Counted from the first letter of the stretch, positions 12,725 through 27,000 are shown. The stretch is DNA of 64,000 bases from Rotaria macrura (GCA_900239685.1 OENT01000413.1:1-64000); one strand, 5' to 3'. Notes: generated by a model not told the origin, from the sequence alone. Numbers and translations: made by a program.

Positions 12725-14437
12725 TCATCCGGTTGACGTATTATTCGTGATTGACGTATTATTCGTGGTTGACGTAACATTCCCAAGTGCTTCGAAATTT
12801 ATATTTTGTAATGCACTTGCTGCTTCAGAACTTACAAGTTGTTCTAACCAGGTTGGAATACTTGATTGTATTCTAATTTTGATCAAATCAAAAATTACTC
12901 TAGTCGGTGTTCCAACTGTTGTCAATCCTAGATTTAGAGAACTTCCGGTGGTACTGGGTTCCATACATATGGTAAATAAAGTTATAGGTGTGTTCAAATT
13001 TTGAAGAGCATCCGTTATATCTTGAACAAGAATCGATGCACCATCATTAACTTCAAAATATAGAAACACGTTTGACAATATAATAGATGCTTTACCAGTT
13101 GCATTTATTGGAACATTACATTGGTTCACACTAGTTTCTATTATCGTCGATGTCGTTGTCGCTTTTATTGTTGTTGAAGAAGTGCTTTGTATAGTAGTTG
13201 TTGCGGAATGTTCAGTGTTATCATTGAAGACGGCTCCTAAATTTTCAGATTGTGTAACTACAAGTAACGTTCATCGATGTTGAAAGTCGATTCACTGGGC
13301 CCTAGGCTGATATGGGTTACGACTCAGAATGTCTCAACTGCAGAAAAAACTTAGTTGCTTGTGTCAGAATCTGATCCTGAAGTTTCAAAGAAACGAGCGG
13401 ATAAGTTTATAGGAGACACGGAGGGAATCGAATAAGTGAAAACGAGACAAGAGCAAGGCGAAAATAAATGAGAAACAACACAAAGACAGAGCGAAAGGCA
13501 ATGAGTGGCAGCAGCGGGTTATGTCTCACATAACTACTAACTCGCCAGATTCAGAGATTTTACGATGGCAGCCTCAAAATTCCATAGGGGACACATCCTG
13601 TTTCGACTCCATCACTGGAAGGGAGTTATTTGGCGTTTCCATTTCATGAATTCAAACATCTTTGGCACCATTAAAAAAATGGTCACTTTTGCCATTAACA
13701 TGGTCGTTTGTGCCACAGAAATAGTCATTTGTACCACATAGAAATGGTCATTCGGACCATAGAAATTGTTGTTTCTATGGTTATTATAGGCAGACAGACA
13801 GACAATGGTGAATTCCGGTTTCCAGACCCTATCCTTTCACAGTCTAGGGAATCGATGCTAGATCTTAGTTTCTAACATGGAGATAATTACGGTTGTCATC
13901 ATCGATGTTATCTATACAGTTGAATATCAAGACAAAAAATTCAAATTTACTATATGTCATAAGTTCTCTGAGGTAATTCATAGTAGTATATGAGATCGAC
14001 ATAGTGGATGATGTTAGTGTTGCTTTGAACTCACTGTTATAGATATCACGTTTGCGTTGAGCTACAGATTTGGTTGTGGACACGGAGTAACTTTCATTAC
14101 TGTAAGTAACATTAGGTGTAGATGCAAATGATGAAAGTATAATATTAGCAAATTGATCGCTGAATTTCTCCTTCATTACTTGTTTAGTATTAGCAACGAA
14201 TAAATCCATCGTTTTTACTACATCATAAAATGCTGGCACTTCAATGCGCTGGACATATCTGTTCAAAACGATTGTTGCTGGTGCTTGTAACACAACTTTG
14301 ACATTTTTTAATTGCTTACTAACGATTGTCGCAACTACAATGCCAGACGTTACAACAGCAACACCTGTTGCCACTGACAGTATCCCTATTCCAATTCTCA
14401 TAAATAATGTTGGACTAGCAGCTAGCACTGACACCAT
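12725..14437 (-). CDS. Single-pass membrane or secreted protein with Thr-rich linker, unknown function
   Basis: Read on the minus strand: exon 1 14437-13951 and exon 2 13257-12725, with a 693-bp intron (13950-13258), donor GTAAAT and acceptor ACTTGTAG. The phases agree and the product is about 339 residues. Residues 12-38 form a long Gly/Ala/Val/Ile-rich hydrophobic helix (signal anchor). A soluble segment with NxS/T sites follows, then a Thr/Ser-rich linker (about 180-210), then a domain with two cysteines (VNQCN and TICMEP), and a Thr/Asn-rich end. The layout suggests a glycosylated surface protein. I recognise no family. Upstream of the chosen ATG the frame stays open only eight codons. 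The join could be wrong, since the intron holds repeat-like sequence. Confidence 0.55.
13670..13800. repeat. Degenerate short repeats inside the intron
   Basis: Four to five imperfect units of the form ATGGTCATTTGTACCA(CA) lie in the intron of the membrane-protein gene, followed by a CAGA microsatellite (about 13791-13803). One unit contains GGTCATTCGGACCA, which also occurs at about 309-322. Likely a fragment of a dispersed repeat. Confidence 0.5.
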
Positions 14438-15800
14438 CGTAAATGTTCCAATGAAATTAATTTAATCCTTATAAACAAGTGTTCGATTTCAAGAAATTGT
14501 GTAATAGAAAATACAAATCAACAAATGATTCTTTTTCTTCAGGTAAGACCGAACATATGAAAGGTATTCGAAAAGGTAAAATGTGTAGGTAGAAAAGAGA
14601 AAAATAGAATTGTCTCATCAATATGTAACTAATAGTTTATGATGAGAAAAAAAACATAAGTAAGGACGTTAGATAGGTTGTTATTCATAATGTCTCTGGT
14701 TGACATTGGACAGATTGGATCGTTTTGCTAAAAACTAGTTTACTATCTTATTTAGAATTCAATCAATATTTGAGAGGGAACATTTTCAATTAGTCTAGAT
14801 ATTTTCTATTTTATAGATGACATTATTATTTGCGAAAGGGAATTGTTGAAAGATGTTCTATTTTAATATTTATTCGGACTGGTAAATATGAAGTCATTTC
14901 AAAAGATGGCTCTGAGAAATTCATTGATTGAATATTCTGAAGATAAAATGGAAAGCTTGATTTTCTTAAAAATCAGGTTATGAGAATAAAACAAATTTTT
15001 ATTCAATTTTTATCATCAAGATATATTGATTGACATAAATGTGTTCAAAATATCAATCTGTTCACAATTCAATCTCTTTCAATTTTTAGTAATAATGTTT
15101 TAGCGAAAATAAAATTCATCATTTCTCGACGAAGAATATTTATCTCTATACCGTTACACATATAAGAGTACAATAAAAATAAAACTCAGAATTTATGTGC
15201 ACAGTAAGAAAGTCACTCCAGAAGAAAAGTTTTGAGTACGACAATAGTAATATGAATATCTTGCAATTAAGATCATTTCAAATATCTTTCCAGGCTATGT
15301 TATTATTCATAAATAAACCGAAACCATCATCTAATCAAATAAATTTAAAAATAGACACTTAAGATCCAACGACGAACATCAACTATGTCTACGCAGCCGC
15401 CAAGGACATTATGATTAATAGTGTCTTATTATCACTATTTTTGCAAGCTCAAATCGAGGTAATTTTCGCACGTTTTACAGTAAAACGCGAGACGTACTAT
15501 AATTGAAAAGTAATATATTCTCAAAACAATCAAACATTCGCTATTCTATAATTAGTTCTATGTTGAAGATCGACAAATAAGTTTATTTGTATCGAAAACA
15601 AACATCACAACACTACTGTTTCGACAGAAAAAAAAAGTCTCATTCCCACCATCCCAAACGTATATATTTATTGAAAAGAAAAATATAACCAATTACGAAA
15701 TAACAGTGAAAACACAATTATCAGTGTACTTCTTTACTGAATGGTAAATATTTTCCGACATACTACATCGTTAATTTTTGTTTTTTATTATTTTCCTTGG
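14438..15800. other. Intergenic, nothing recognised
   Basis: Ordinary AT-rich flank between the minus-strand gene and the hAT element. No supported gene or bounded repeat. Confidence 0.5.
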
Positions 15801-15808
15801 CTTTATAC

Positions 15809-17202
15809 CAGAGATACGCGAGTCAATCAAAAAAGCGACTCGTCACCGCCTCGTAATGCTGGCGAGTTGCTCATTGTTGCCTCGCCTCGCCTCGCCTTCT
15901 CAGACTCCGACTCGTCACCGCCTCGCCTCGCCTCGCCTAGAGTTTATAATAAAATAGTTATTTTTAGGTATTTTTTCAACCCCCCATAACAATCACTATC
16001 TTTATATTTTATACAATCAAATAAAGAACATTTTATACATTTAAATAAGTTAAAAGAACAAACATATTAATGATAATCAAATAAATAAAGATCGTTCATT
16101 TTTTTACTGAGCGTATAAACAATGCTCTGAGAACTGCATCAGTGGAATACTTGGACTAGACTGAATAATTAAATATACGTGTATCCCGAGTATGCTAAAA
16201 GTCAACTAGCAAAACGAAAACTGCATAGGTGCACAGGATTATGATCATATGAACTAATTTTTTTTCTAACGGTAGAGATACTTCAAAGTTTTTATTCATC
16301 AGTAAAAGGTTTAATAACATCAATTAGACTTATTATCACTAATTTAAAAGATAAAAATTCACACTTATATGCGAAAGATAAACTATAAATTTGGGGTTTC
16401 TATAATTGGACGCGAATTCCCCTGTTCTTAGATTTTCAAAATTATGTAATACTTTATTTGAATCCTTGAGTTTTCTCTATTTTAACTAACTNTATTTGCT
16501 GATCATTTTGGTTAACAGATGTTCCATGTTCATCAAGAAAAGGTGTTCCCCGAGTCAAAATACTGGAGAACAGCAAATAGTGTTGGTCAAAGCAAACGAC
16601 ATTTTCTAGTACTATGACTCAGATACCGTTAGTTCTTGATAAAAATAGAACAATTTTTCAACTAAAATGATCAGTATAACAATCTCTAAAAATTGGAATT
16701 TGCGAATAAACTTTGGGATACATTTCTATTTTTTGTGGTTGACGACTGATAGAAGTGTGTTGGAAAAGGTCAAACTCCGTGTTCAAGTAGATGATGATAG
16801 CTTTCAAGTGTGTTAATAAGCGGCTACCACTTGAATAGAAGCTTGGAAGTATCCTCGATCATTACGAAAAATATCAGATAATTTGTTCATCACTCTGTAG
16901 AGATGTACAGCTTTCTTTTTTAAGCTGATCGTTGTGACACCCTGCACACTAAGTTATTGTCCCGATCTGATAAACTTCACTAAAAATTGAAACGCTTAGA
17001 AAGAGCAGGATAAAATCGAAAGATATCCCTAAAGATTTGCCATTTGATCATCAAAAATAACATTCTAAGTATAGGCGAGTCGACTCGGCGATTTAAAAAG
17101 TCAACTCGTGCTCGCCGTGGTTTAGAAAATACCGACTCGCCTCGCCTCGCACAGCCACGAGGCGAGGCGAGGCGAGTAAACTCGGCGATTTTCGGATCTC
17201 TG
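15809..17202. mobile_element. Non-autonomous hAT transposon (1394 bp)
   Basis: An identical 8-bp direct repeat, CTTTATAC, flanks the element at 15801-15808 and 17203-17210. The termini are inverted: CAGAGATACG at the left and CAGAGATCCG (read inward) at the right. An 8-bp duplication with a CAG-starting short inverted repeat is diagnostic of hAT elements. Both ends carry GC-rich arrays of GACTCG/CGAGTC and CCTCG/CGAGG words (15809-15945 and 17070-17190) that stand out from the AT-rich interior and resemble the subterminal transposase-binding clusters of hAT elements. The interior shows no transposase frame. One ambiguous base (N) is at 16492. The perfect target duplication suggests fairly recent insertion (inference). 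Confidence 0.9.
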
Positions 17203-17210
17203 CTTTATAC

Positions 17211-20200
17211 GACTATTGTTATTGCTTTTGGGAAGTTTAAGTAATTTTAAAGTCGATCTCGGTTGAACATTAATTATCTGGTTAGTAAAAGACAGCTGCC
17301 TAAAAAGAAATTTTAACAGTTCTTCGTCACCAACAAGTAGCAACAGTTTATGGAGAGATGACTTTCGAAATTCAGAAAAATATGCGCATATCCCTTCCTT
17401 CTCCTCCTGATAAAAGTGAACCCATCATCAATGCTGCTTTACTCTATTAGTTCTTAGGATGATGCGTTTCACTGTTACGTACTTCCTTGATCAATTGTCA
17501 TATGAAGGAGATACATTCATCAATCTAATCTAAAATGCAAGTTTGTATACAAAGAAGAAGAAAACAATTTCGTTGTTGACCTAACTAGTAAATATATCAA
17601 ATAATGATTAAGAAAAATTTTAAGTCAGAGTAGAATCATGATATTCAATTTTCTAAGTCAATGAATCGATCAGAGTAGTTCCGAATGGACAATTTTTGTC
17701 GTATGTATGATGCCATCGTAGGTGTTTCAATTACTATCGAAGTGTAGCGCATTGAAAGATTAAAAACTTCGAACGTACGAGATATTGAAATGCATAATCT
17801 GATAAGTATAGAATAGATAAACAAATTAATAACTGCCTTTATTTTTCAAACACATTGTTCTAATTTGAAACCATAGATACACTGGGGTTTTAAACTCATT
17901 ATCAAGAATATGGTGAAATCGTATATTGCTAAATACAAGTATTGTTTTTTTTATTCCTTGAATTATATACTCGACGTCTAATGTTTTTGTTTTTTATAAT
18001 GTCCATCATTACAATATTTGATGTTAGTGGTGAGTGTTATTTTACGATAATATCTTTACACATGAATTAATGAATAACATCTCGATTAGTGTCAGATTGA
18101 ACATCGTTTCCGACTTCGGTTACACAATCCCGAATTTAGCTTCTGTTATTATTATATTGACAGTTTATCAATTCGTTCTGGCTACTGTTCATCGTTGAAT
18201 TGAAGAAACTAGCTCATACTATTTCAAATTTTCTCATTGGTAGAATATCATTTATTATTCGGTCTAATATATACCATTGAGACAGTAAATGTTCTAGATT
18301 TTATAAAATCATGAGTTAAATGCAAACTATGAGTGATTTTTGATTGAGTTTCGTATTCGTTCAATAGTTTCATCTAAGAGCTCGAAAATTCGATCATTAC
18401 ATGAGGATTGATTTTTTTACATATTTTCTTTCTTAATGAAACGAATCTATTCGCTATGTCATCTTTACATATACCGAGGTGTCGGGCGCGAATTTTGGTT
18501 ATAACTAAGTATTCGATTCAATCTAACCTATCGAAATAATAATGAGTGGACTTATGTGCTGTAGTATTGAAAAAGTCTATTTGTGCCTGAAAATGACATC
18601 TTCTGTTTGCTTTCAACATTATATAGTTTATCTGATAGTTGTGTTAAGTATTAAGATATTGAAAGTGGTGAAAAAATACCAGAAAACATTCTATATAAGC
18701 ATGAGTAGTACTGCAGTTATCATCATAAGAGAAATTTATATTGTCGATCCTTTTTATTATCGTGTTTTCCTTCTTCCATTTAGGTAAACGTAACCACTTT
18801 GCTCCTTCGAAAAAAGCACTTGTTAATCGCTTGATTTTCTCCACGAAGTTATTTTTCGACATTGAAAAAACTTAGTATATGTCGCATAGACGTCGATGTT
18901 CAGTTAACATACAGTTCTTTTTTTCGAGATAAATAGAGCAGATCAAGCAGTTTACAAGTGCTACCATCTTCTTTGATTTGATTCTCGATATTTTATTATT
19001 AGAGTATAACGGGTAGGTATTTTATAAAAAAATGCTAATCTGAGAAAAGTTAATCGATTAAAAACTGTTAGCAAATAACAGTGAAGGATACTGCTACTAC
19101 AACATTCACACACACACGGGCTCTTGTGGATAATGGTGTAAGCCGTACGGCTGAATTACCACCACCACAGCCATCAAGTCATAGATAATGTTCAGAATTT
19201 TTCAGTAGTTGCCACTGAAAAGCCTCTAAATTGAATCGGAAGTCGATATAAATTCTCAAACACTAAAAATTGTTGCCCTTCTACATTTTGGTTAACATCT
19301 CTATTTGTGGATATTACAGAGTTTTCTTGGCTATGTGCCCATTCTAAAGGTATATTTCTGTAAGTTTCTGATTCGGTAGTAAAAAGTATCTTACTAAAAG
19401 ACTTTCTTTACTAGTGTCATACGTTGTAGTTAATAAGTATCGTTACAGGAAAATGCAAATTGAAACGCGAATTAATTTCTTTTGTGAATTAAAATTGAAA
19501 TTGTATGCATTTTTGTCTTGTCAGAAATTAAGAAAGTAATCTTGGAATTATTCTAAAACAGAACTGATCGAACTCTGATCAATATCTAATTTTTTTTACT
19601 TGATTGGTAGATATTACAGTTTTGAACCGGATAGGAGAGTGCTCAACGCAATATGACAGTGTTCAGCAGTGCAAGTATTATTGTTGTTCATGCAGAAATG
19701 GATCTCATGTCCATCGGCATGATCTCTAACTGGTACAATTAATTTTGTATATATATATATCACCGGCTGTGGTAACAAGAACATCGATATATATATATAT
19801 ATATTTGTCGTAAGTCAATTTTTGATTCACTTGCCATCAAACCTTGGTTTTAGTCATAGTTCATAAAGAGAAACTCTGAATTCAACTTCGATTTCAAGGT
19901 TAAAATTCAGTTTTGATTCTTTTCTCGATCGAAGCTTCACCTTGTCAAAATTTGTTTTAGGAAATGACCTAGACCGATTCAGGATTGACATCAACACATA
20001 TCGTTTACATGCTACATTGATTAAGATAATCCCACTCCAGTCAATCCCCCATTGCGAATGGTTAGAATGAATCATCTCAAAGTAACTTATTTCATATATT
20101 CATTAGACAAGCCTCAATGAAAGACGAGTCGTATACATACTAGAAAGAATCCCGTTATTTTATATGTCAATCAAGCCATATTCATATTTATGAACATACG

Positions 20201-21026
20201 ACTAACATTATGCGAATTTAGATAAAAATCAGCAATGACCTACAATGCAAATGATTCGACACAATTGACGACATTCACCTTTAAAAGGCACAACAATACG
20301 TATGGAATTACGATCATTCATTATCATAGTCAAACTAATGCTAAATAATCCGTCATCATTTGTATTTTTTTGTACAAGAGAAGGAAAAAGTTCACATATT
20401 TAAAATTACGCAGTAGGCGATGTAATCATCTATATTACGGGTCTGTTTTCTTAGTTTTGTTTTTCATATAGGATGATAACTATATGTGGCCCATTAAAAA
20501 CTCACCGGTATTAAACAAATATAATGAGGACGAATAGAAGATCCCAACTAAACTGTAGCATCTATATATTTATCAATAAAAATGACATCATTTATCAAAC
20601 ATAACATATCCTGATTACCGACAGATCTCTATCATTAACACATTGTACATTATTTGTGTTTCTGAGTTGAAATAGCTCGGGTTGAAATTTGTGTGTGACT
20701 GTTTTTAGTAATATGATGATTCTCGACGATGGTTGAAAATAGAGGACACTGAAGTATCTCCATAAGTAGTTCAACAAATGAGAGAAACTCATACGTCAAA
20801 GTTAAATTCTGTCGACGAATATGAATAATTAATGTTAATTACGTAGATTATTTTTTATCAGAATGTATTTTATTTAATATAAATAATTCATAAATGCTAT
20901 TCTAATGAATATATAAACATTTAAATCATTTCAGAAATGAGCACAAGATCGATATGCGAGAAATAATTACAAATACCTGACTAATAATTAGTGTTTTAAT
21001 TACAATAAACAGAAAGGTTTAGTCGT
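17211..21026. other. Intergenic with (AT)n tracts
   Basis: Two (AT)n microsatellites lie at about 19748-19760 and 19787-19804. No exon with good splice signals was found; the frame at 18542-18787 has neither family resemblance nor splice context. The stretch is the 3' side of the chimaerin gene. Confidence 0.5.
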
Positions 21027-24008
21027 TTACATTGAAGATACAAATATATCGTGTACTTGTTCGATGAGAATTTCGAGTAATCGTTGAATCGATTTCGAAT
21101 TTTTAAAGCCAATCATGGGATCAGGATTTTCTGAGCGCATAATTGTTGGAGCAAATACAATAGCTAAATTTTCTATTGTCATTTGGTTTCGAATAGAATG
21201 ATGGGATACTTTTAATAGATGTTCACATAAATATTTTAGTGTATAAAAATGAGCTGGTGGTAAACGACGAACTATTGCACGAACGACTGTTACACATATA
21301 GATGATGGACGAAGTTCAAGCAATTGTGTTTGAATATCAAAACTAACAAGTGGAATTGGTAATTGTCTTAGATATAATTTTAATACACAAGCTATTGCAT
21401 GAATATCGGGATAACGTTCCTGAGATAAATCAACATGATCACAGTCACGTTCAAATGCTAGTTTGATTTCTTCGATAGTATCAGAAAAGCCAGCTATACG
21501 ATAAAGACCTTCGGTATCAAGTGCATGTGGACGTGATTCGATCTCATTAATACATTTTGCGAGTACTACTGGTGTGAGTGAAGTAGTTGACGATGCTGGA
21601 GTTGTGGCTTTAATCAATGTTGTCAAATCAGCACCAAAAATTGACTTCAGATACTTCATATGAGGCACCTGAATAAAAGAATAAAATCTATCCTTTAGTG
21701 TACGATACTAATTACTTAACATCAAAATGAAAGTAAAATACATTTCGATATCGCAATTGGAGACGACTATAACTAAGTTATCGTAATTGGACACCGGAAG
21801 CAGTAACTAATTTCGAATTTTAAAGTAAATAATCGAAAGAGACGAACTCGGTATTTCTTCCTTTTTACTACTGATGTTAACAATCCTTATTTATCTACTA
21901 GAATGAGAACTGATGAGTAATGAGATCTCATTTTCACGATAATTGTAACTTTGATAGATAGTTGAAATAGACACGACGTGTAATCTACTACAGTTCATGA
22001 AACGATATCGGTGAAGGATATTCTCCCTCTTCAATATTTAATGTATGATATCATACATCTAAACACTACATCATTAGTGTCAATGTCATTTCTCTGTTGA
22101 TTCTATCCTTGTTGTCTTCGATGGTCAAGTGCTTAGGTATAAGATTGACAAGACATCGAAGTGCCACTTCAATTAAGAAGTTGAATGTATTTTAAAGCAC
22201 ACCTCTCTCAAATATAAGAGCAAGCGTTGAGTTCCATGAATGAGTTCAGTCTTTTTTGGTTTCTTCATTTTGAATCAGGATAGGAAAAAAATAGACTCAG
22301 TATGATAAATCAGTTTCAAGATTTATGTCAACCTTCGTTTTTGTTTCATGATTTATACCAATGGAAAAGATTTCAAAATCGATCTTATTCGTGACATATA
22401 CATGGGCAATATATTTTTACCATTCAATAAAGATTCTAGAGATTACAAGTGAAAATGACCTCGATAATTACGAGACGTCGTTTTTTTCGAATTGAATTCG
22501 ATCTAGATGAATATCTATCAATTGCAAGCGAACCTTCCAGGTTTCTATCAATATTTTTTTCAAATGAAAACATTGTCTGTCTAACATGTTAATTATTTCA
22601 AATCCAACGATGTGCAAATCTCTCCTTTTTCATTTACTGAACCCTATCAATTTCTACCTATTACCATCGTCTAGTAATTACTTACCCTATATGCTCTGTT
22701 CGATTTTAGTGCAAACATAAATAAATCATATAAAAAGTTTCTTTTCAAGACTTAAACTATAAATTAGAACTATGAGTAATAAAAAAATAGATAAATTATT
22801 CATGTGCATCGAACATTATTTGTGAATTATTCGAACACGCTTAACATCATGTCAATACTATTTTAGAGATGCGAATTGTATGTAGATATAAGTTCGATGA
22901 CAAAACTGCAGGTTTATTCTCTGTTACTCGATCTATGTTAAGATATTTCAATAACTTACACAGTCTTGAGGTACTTTTTCCGAACAACGTTTATGTGCTT
23001 CAAAACCACAATCAGCGCATTTAACACCTTGTTGTACAAGACCCCAAAGAAAATTAGCACAATAATCACACCAATGGGGTCCTTTGAACGAATGCATTTT
23101 AAAATTATGTGCTTTTTCAGCTTGCATTAAAAGAATACGATCAAAAAATAATGGATTTGTCGATGGTAATTTTCGGTTTAAATTATTATTATTAATATTG
23201 TTATCATTAATTTTTGCTGGAGATATTCGTGATGATACAGAATGTTGTGCCATAGATGAATTAGCTATTGATGGCGAACGAACATTAGATGTGATTTGAA
23301 GTTGTATAATTGAACGATCCATGTCAGTGTTTGTCGGTAATGTTGTATCCTTGATAAATAAAAAACAATGTGTCTTTTTTTTCATATAAAACAACAACAA
23401 ATAAGTTTTACTTGATGAATTGTATTGTTTTGTGTTTGTGCTCGATGCAATAATTGCGCTTTATATTGTCCATATGGACTTTCGTTTGTATAACATTGGG
23501 AATCACATGCCATTAAATTTATGTAATCACTTGCTTTTGATTCTAAATAAAAAGATATTAAACCATCATGTACAAGATCGTTCAATGTGTCGAAATGTTT
23601 TTCTCCAACATAATGTGTTGATGTTTGATGATCAAAATATAATTTATAATATTTAACTTCGGCATTGAATTTTATAGCTAATGTATATGAATCAGGTGGA
23701 TTTAATGATTCACGAACAAGATAAGAACCATCGATAGATGCTGCCAATAATTGATCAGCATCGGTACGTGATAAAAGTCCGTGAAATTCTAAGCCATACT
23801 GTTTTGGACGACGTGGTTGTGATGTTCGACATATGATTGGATTTGGCTTCGGTGCTTGCATTTGTAAATTGTATAAATATGATTTCCACACTGGTAGTGA
23901 ACTTGTTGAGTTCGGAGAATTGGATTGATATCGCACAATAGGTTCGAAAAATGATGTTGATGATGCTATCGATGTTACCGATTGATCCATGAAGGGTATT
24001 GACATCAT
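21027..24008 (-). CDS. CHN: Chimaerin: SH2, C1 and RhoGAP domains
   Basis: Read on the minus strand, three exons: 24008-23412, 23349-22960 and 21668-21027, with introns of 62 and 1291 bp, all phase 0. The product is about 542 residues. After [11 protein letters not shown] come an SH2 domain (about 74-160, phosphotyrosine Arg99 in YLVRES), a complete C1 zinc finger (H280, C293, C296, C310, C313, H318, C321, C329; exact family spacing) and a RhoGAP domain (about 340-542, catalytic Arg386 in EGLYRIAG, then [11 protein letters not shown]). Chimaerins are diacylglycerol-responsive GAPs for Rac that act at membranes in axon guidance and cytoskeletal control. It is longer than vertebrate alpha2/beta2 forms (about 460), through an N-terminal extension and an Asn-rich SH2-C1 linker. 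A pyrimidine tract and CAG lie just before the start, suggesting a 5' intron or trans-splice site. Confidence 0.95.
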
Positions 24009-27000
24009 CGTTATCTGGAAAAAAAAGAGTCTGACTAGACACGATCAATCACTGTGAAGTCAAATAAAAACTGTTCTCGGAATCATGTTCTGTGTTATGA
24101 AAATAAATTAAAAAAATTTTTTAAAAATTAACTATAGAGCAGTTGTTGAAGTTCATTGTCGGATGGCCTATACTGATAAGAATCCATATTCGTCGTTAAT
24201 CGACTGTTTTGTTTACTTGCTAAAAGAACGAGAAGATATGTCAATAGAGACAAGCTAGAAATTATAATCAATCTTACTATTGAGAGAACAACGCTTGTTA
24301 CGACGAAATAGATGATAGGTAATACGACTTGCTATGCGAGACACCTTGAAAAGAAAACGAACAGTTGAAATAATGAAAGAGAAGAGAATAGAGAAAGAAA
24401 ATACTGACTGAGAACGGAAAGCAAGTGATTTTGGATCTATTCGATAAAGATTTGGATCGAAAAGAATTATCATCAATGTTCAACATCACATCCTCAAATA
24501 TTTCCATCACATTAAAAGATAAACAAGAAAAAAAAACAATATTTATACATCCATGTAAAAGTGTATATATATATATGCATGTATGTATGTTTATATATGA
24601 TATGTACATTTGTGCATGATGAGTAACTTCTACGTGGGTGGATGAATAATGAACGAACGAGCAAATATTGGCTGACTGAGAGAGTTGATGTGACTACTAA
24701 CGTCCTCTCTTCGCTTTACATGTATGTATATACATATATATATACATAGGAAGAGAACAGTACAAAATTTTATACACTCAGGAAGTCAATGGGACATTAT
24801 TTTTTGTACTGTCGAGAAATCATTGTCTTTTTTTCTAAATCGATTAGGCTGACTTCATTATATCTTAATATATGTTCATTGGAACAATGGAACTTAGAAA
24901 TTGTTTTCCGATTCATATTGATATTGATGTTGCTAAAAGTGCAGTATAATTTGATCAATGAGAATATGAGGCGGTAATAAACCGGAAGTCGTCTCTAAAT
25001 GTGAGTTAGCAGTTCAATAGATTATAATGTCCAGCTGAGACATTCTTTAGGAAAATGTGCTGTAAGTTGAAAAATTAGCAAAGTTTTATGTTGACATCTC
25101 ACCAGTAAATGACACACGCATTGCACTAGAAACTTACACGTTTTTCTCTGTTAGATGTGCAACTAATTATGAGAAGTTTGTATTGAATGAACAAACTGTT
25201 ATCTTCTAGATACAAAGATGAACAAATGACTGATAGATACAATTCATTTCTATCAATACAACAGAAAATCTGAATTAAATAGCTAAACAAATATCAGTGC
25301 CTTCTAATTCTTCCTGATTAAAGAAACTTACATCATCAGCAACGTAGAGCGTAGTTCGTACTATTCTCAGATTCCAAATCCATTATTTATTGCCAAATTA
25401 TTTTTATCATACTAAAGTCAATAGATTCAATAGAATCATATTGCGCAATCATTTAAGATATAATGAACAATCGGCTATCGACATCATTAGTGCTTCGACT
25501 GTATCACAGTAAAGTTCTCTTTCAATTAAAAATCATCATCGAATAGAGTATCGATTCATTGAATACGATACGAAAACATCAACATGTCATGAAAAAAGTA
25601 GAAATTGGCAGCTTGTCGCACAGTGGCAGTGATAAATATTTTTTAGTTAATAATTTGGCAAAGCACTAGTTTATGTTATAGACGCTGATGATACACATAG
25701 TTTCCTTAAGAACTTCATTTGTTTGTCAATATAAATTAATCATACAGATTAGCTGATAAGTTTCAACATTAATCTCAATGTTCATCTTTTTTTTCCTGAC
25801 AATCTGACTAGATTATACTTTAGTCATATGCAAATGAATCACTGTCATCATCATTGCTCTTCACTCGTCATTATTCCATTGAAGTAAAAGAAATTTTATT
25901 TTGACATATTAGCTTTTTATCTCAATTTTGAGGTTGAATAGAAACTTTATAGCAGTTTTACTCATTCGAGCTACTATTCATCCCTAATTATATTCTTCAT
26001 CAAATATGATTTAGTCAAATTGTTCATTCTCTAAGAATGAGATCGTTTTAGTAAAATCTTCATCTGTTAAGACTTTATACAGCATCAGTATTCGATTCAG
26101 TTATTTTTCGATATAACAACTGCGCAATCCTAGTGAATCGAAAAGGATACTGCACTCGAAATAACTAATATATGTATATGCATTCCTTCGTTTGACAGTC
26201 AATCAACAGAAAATTAATCAAACGAACTTATTTCAAAAACATGTACAATAATCTATGGCACGAAAGTATTCACTTATTTTTCAAGCACTTAAAAACAATT
26301 GTTAAGAACCGTAAATACGTCAGTTAGAAGCAGAATTTTGTACTCTTTCGGTATATATGTACAGAATTTTCTTTTCCCATAAGCTTCGTCGACGATGAGA
26401 AAATTTTTCAATGGGTTCAAAATGATGCCTGTAAAAATGTAACATAGGGAATTTCGTGCCACTAATAATTTGTACTGTAAGTATTTTGGAACAGTTATAA
26501 CTAGACATTATTGTAGAAAATGGAATTCTCTGCGAGATGAGTTTCCCGAAAAACTTTGTTTTTGGCAATATAGCAGCCATCTAGATTTCGAATTTTCAAA
26601 AAATAATTTTTGAAAATTCAAAATATTTTAAATTTTTAGTGTAAACTATAGTATAAACTAGGAAGCACATTTTGTTGAGCAAAGTTTGATCTACATAACT
26701 GAGCCAATGAAAATCGTTTCATATTTTGTTTGAAGTAATGTTTAGTGAAAATACAAAAGTAGACAAGATACCATTTTCGACAGGTATCATGTTGAACCCG
26801 TTGAAAAATTTTGTCATTGTTGACCAAGCTTATGTGAACAGAAAATCCTGGTGCTAACTAACTTATCTATAGTTCTCAATAATTGCTTTCAACTGCTTGA
26901 AAAATAAGTGAATAATTTTTACCAAGAGTTGTGCATCATAGTTTATTACATAAAATAAATGAAGTATAAATGATTTTGAAAATTTAATGTCATTCAATTA

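Noticed and set aside
17044-17343. Frames with repeated ARRG/PRLA peptides
   Set aside because: Translations of the GC-rich right end of the 15.8-17.2 kb hAT element.
19120-19775. Inverted pair around CCACCACAGCC / GGCTGTGGT as possible transposon ends
   Set aside because: Only about nine to twelve bases match and no target duplication was found.
26320-26827. Two minus-strand frames of 60-86 residues
   Set aside because: No family resemblance, no splice signals; composition matches surrounding non-coding DNA.
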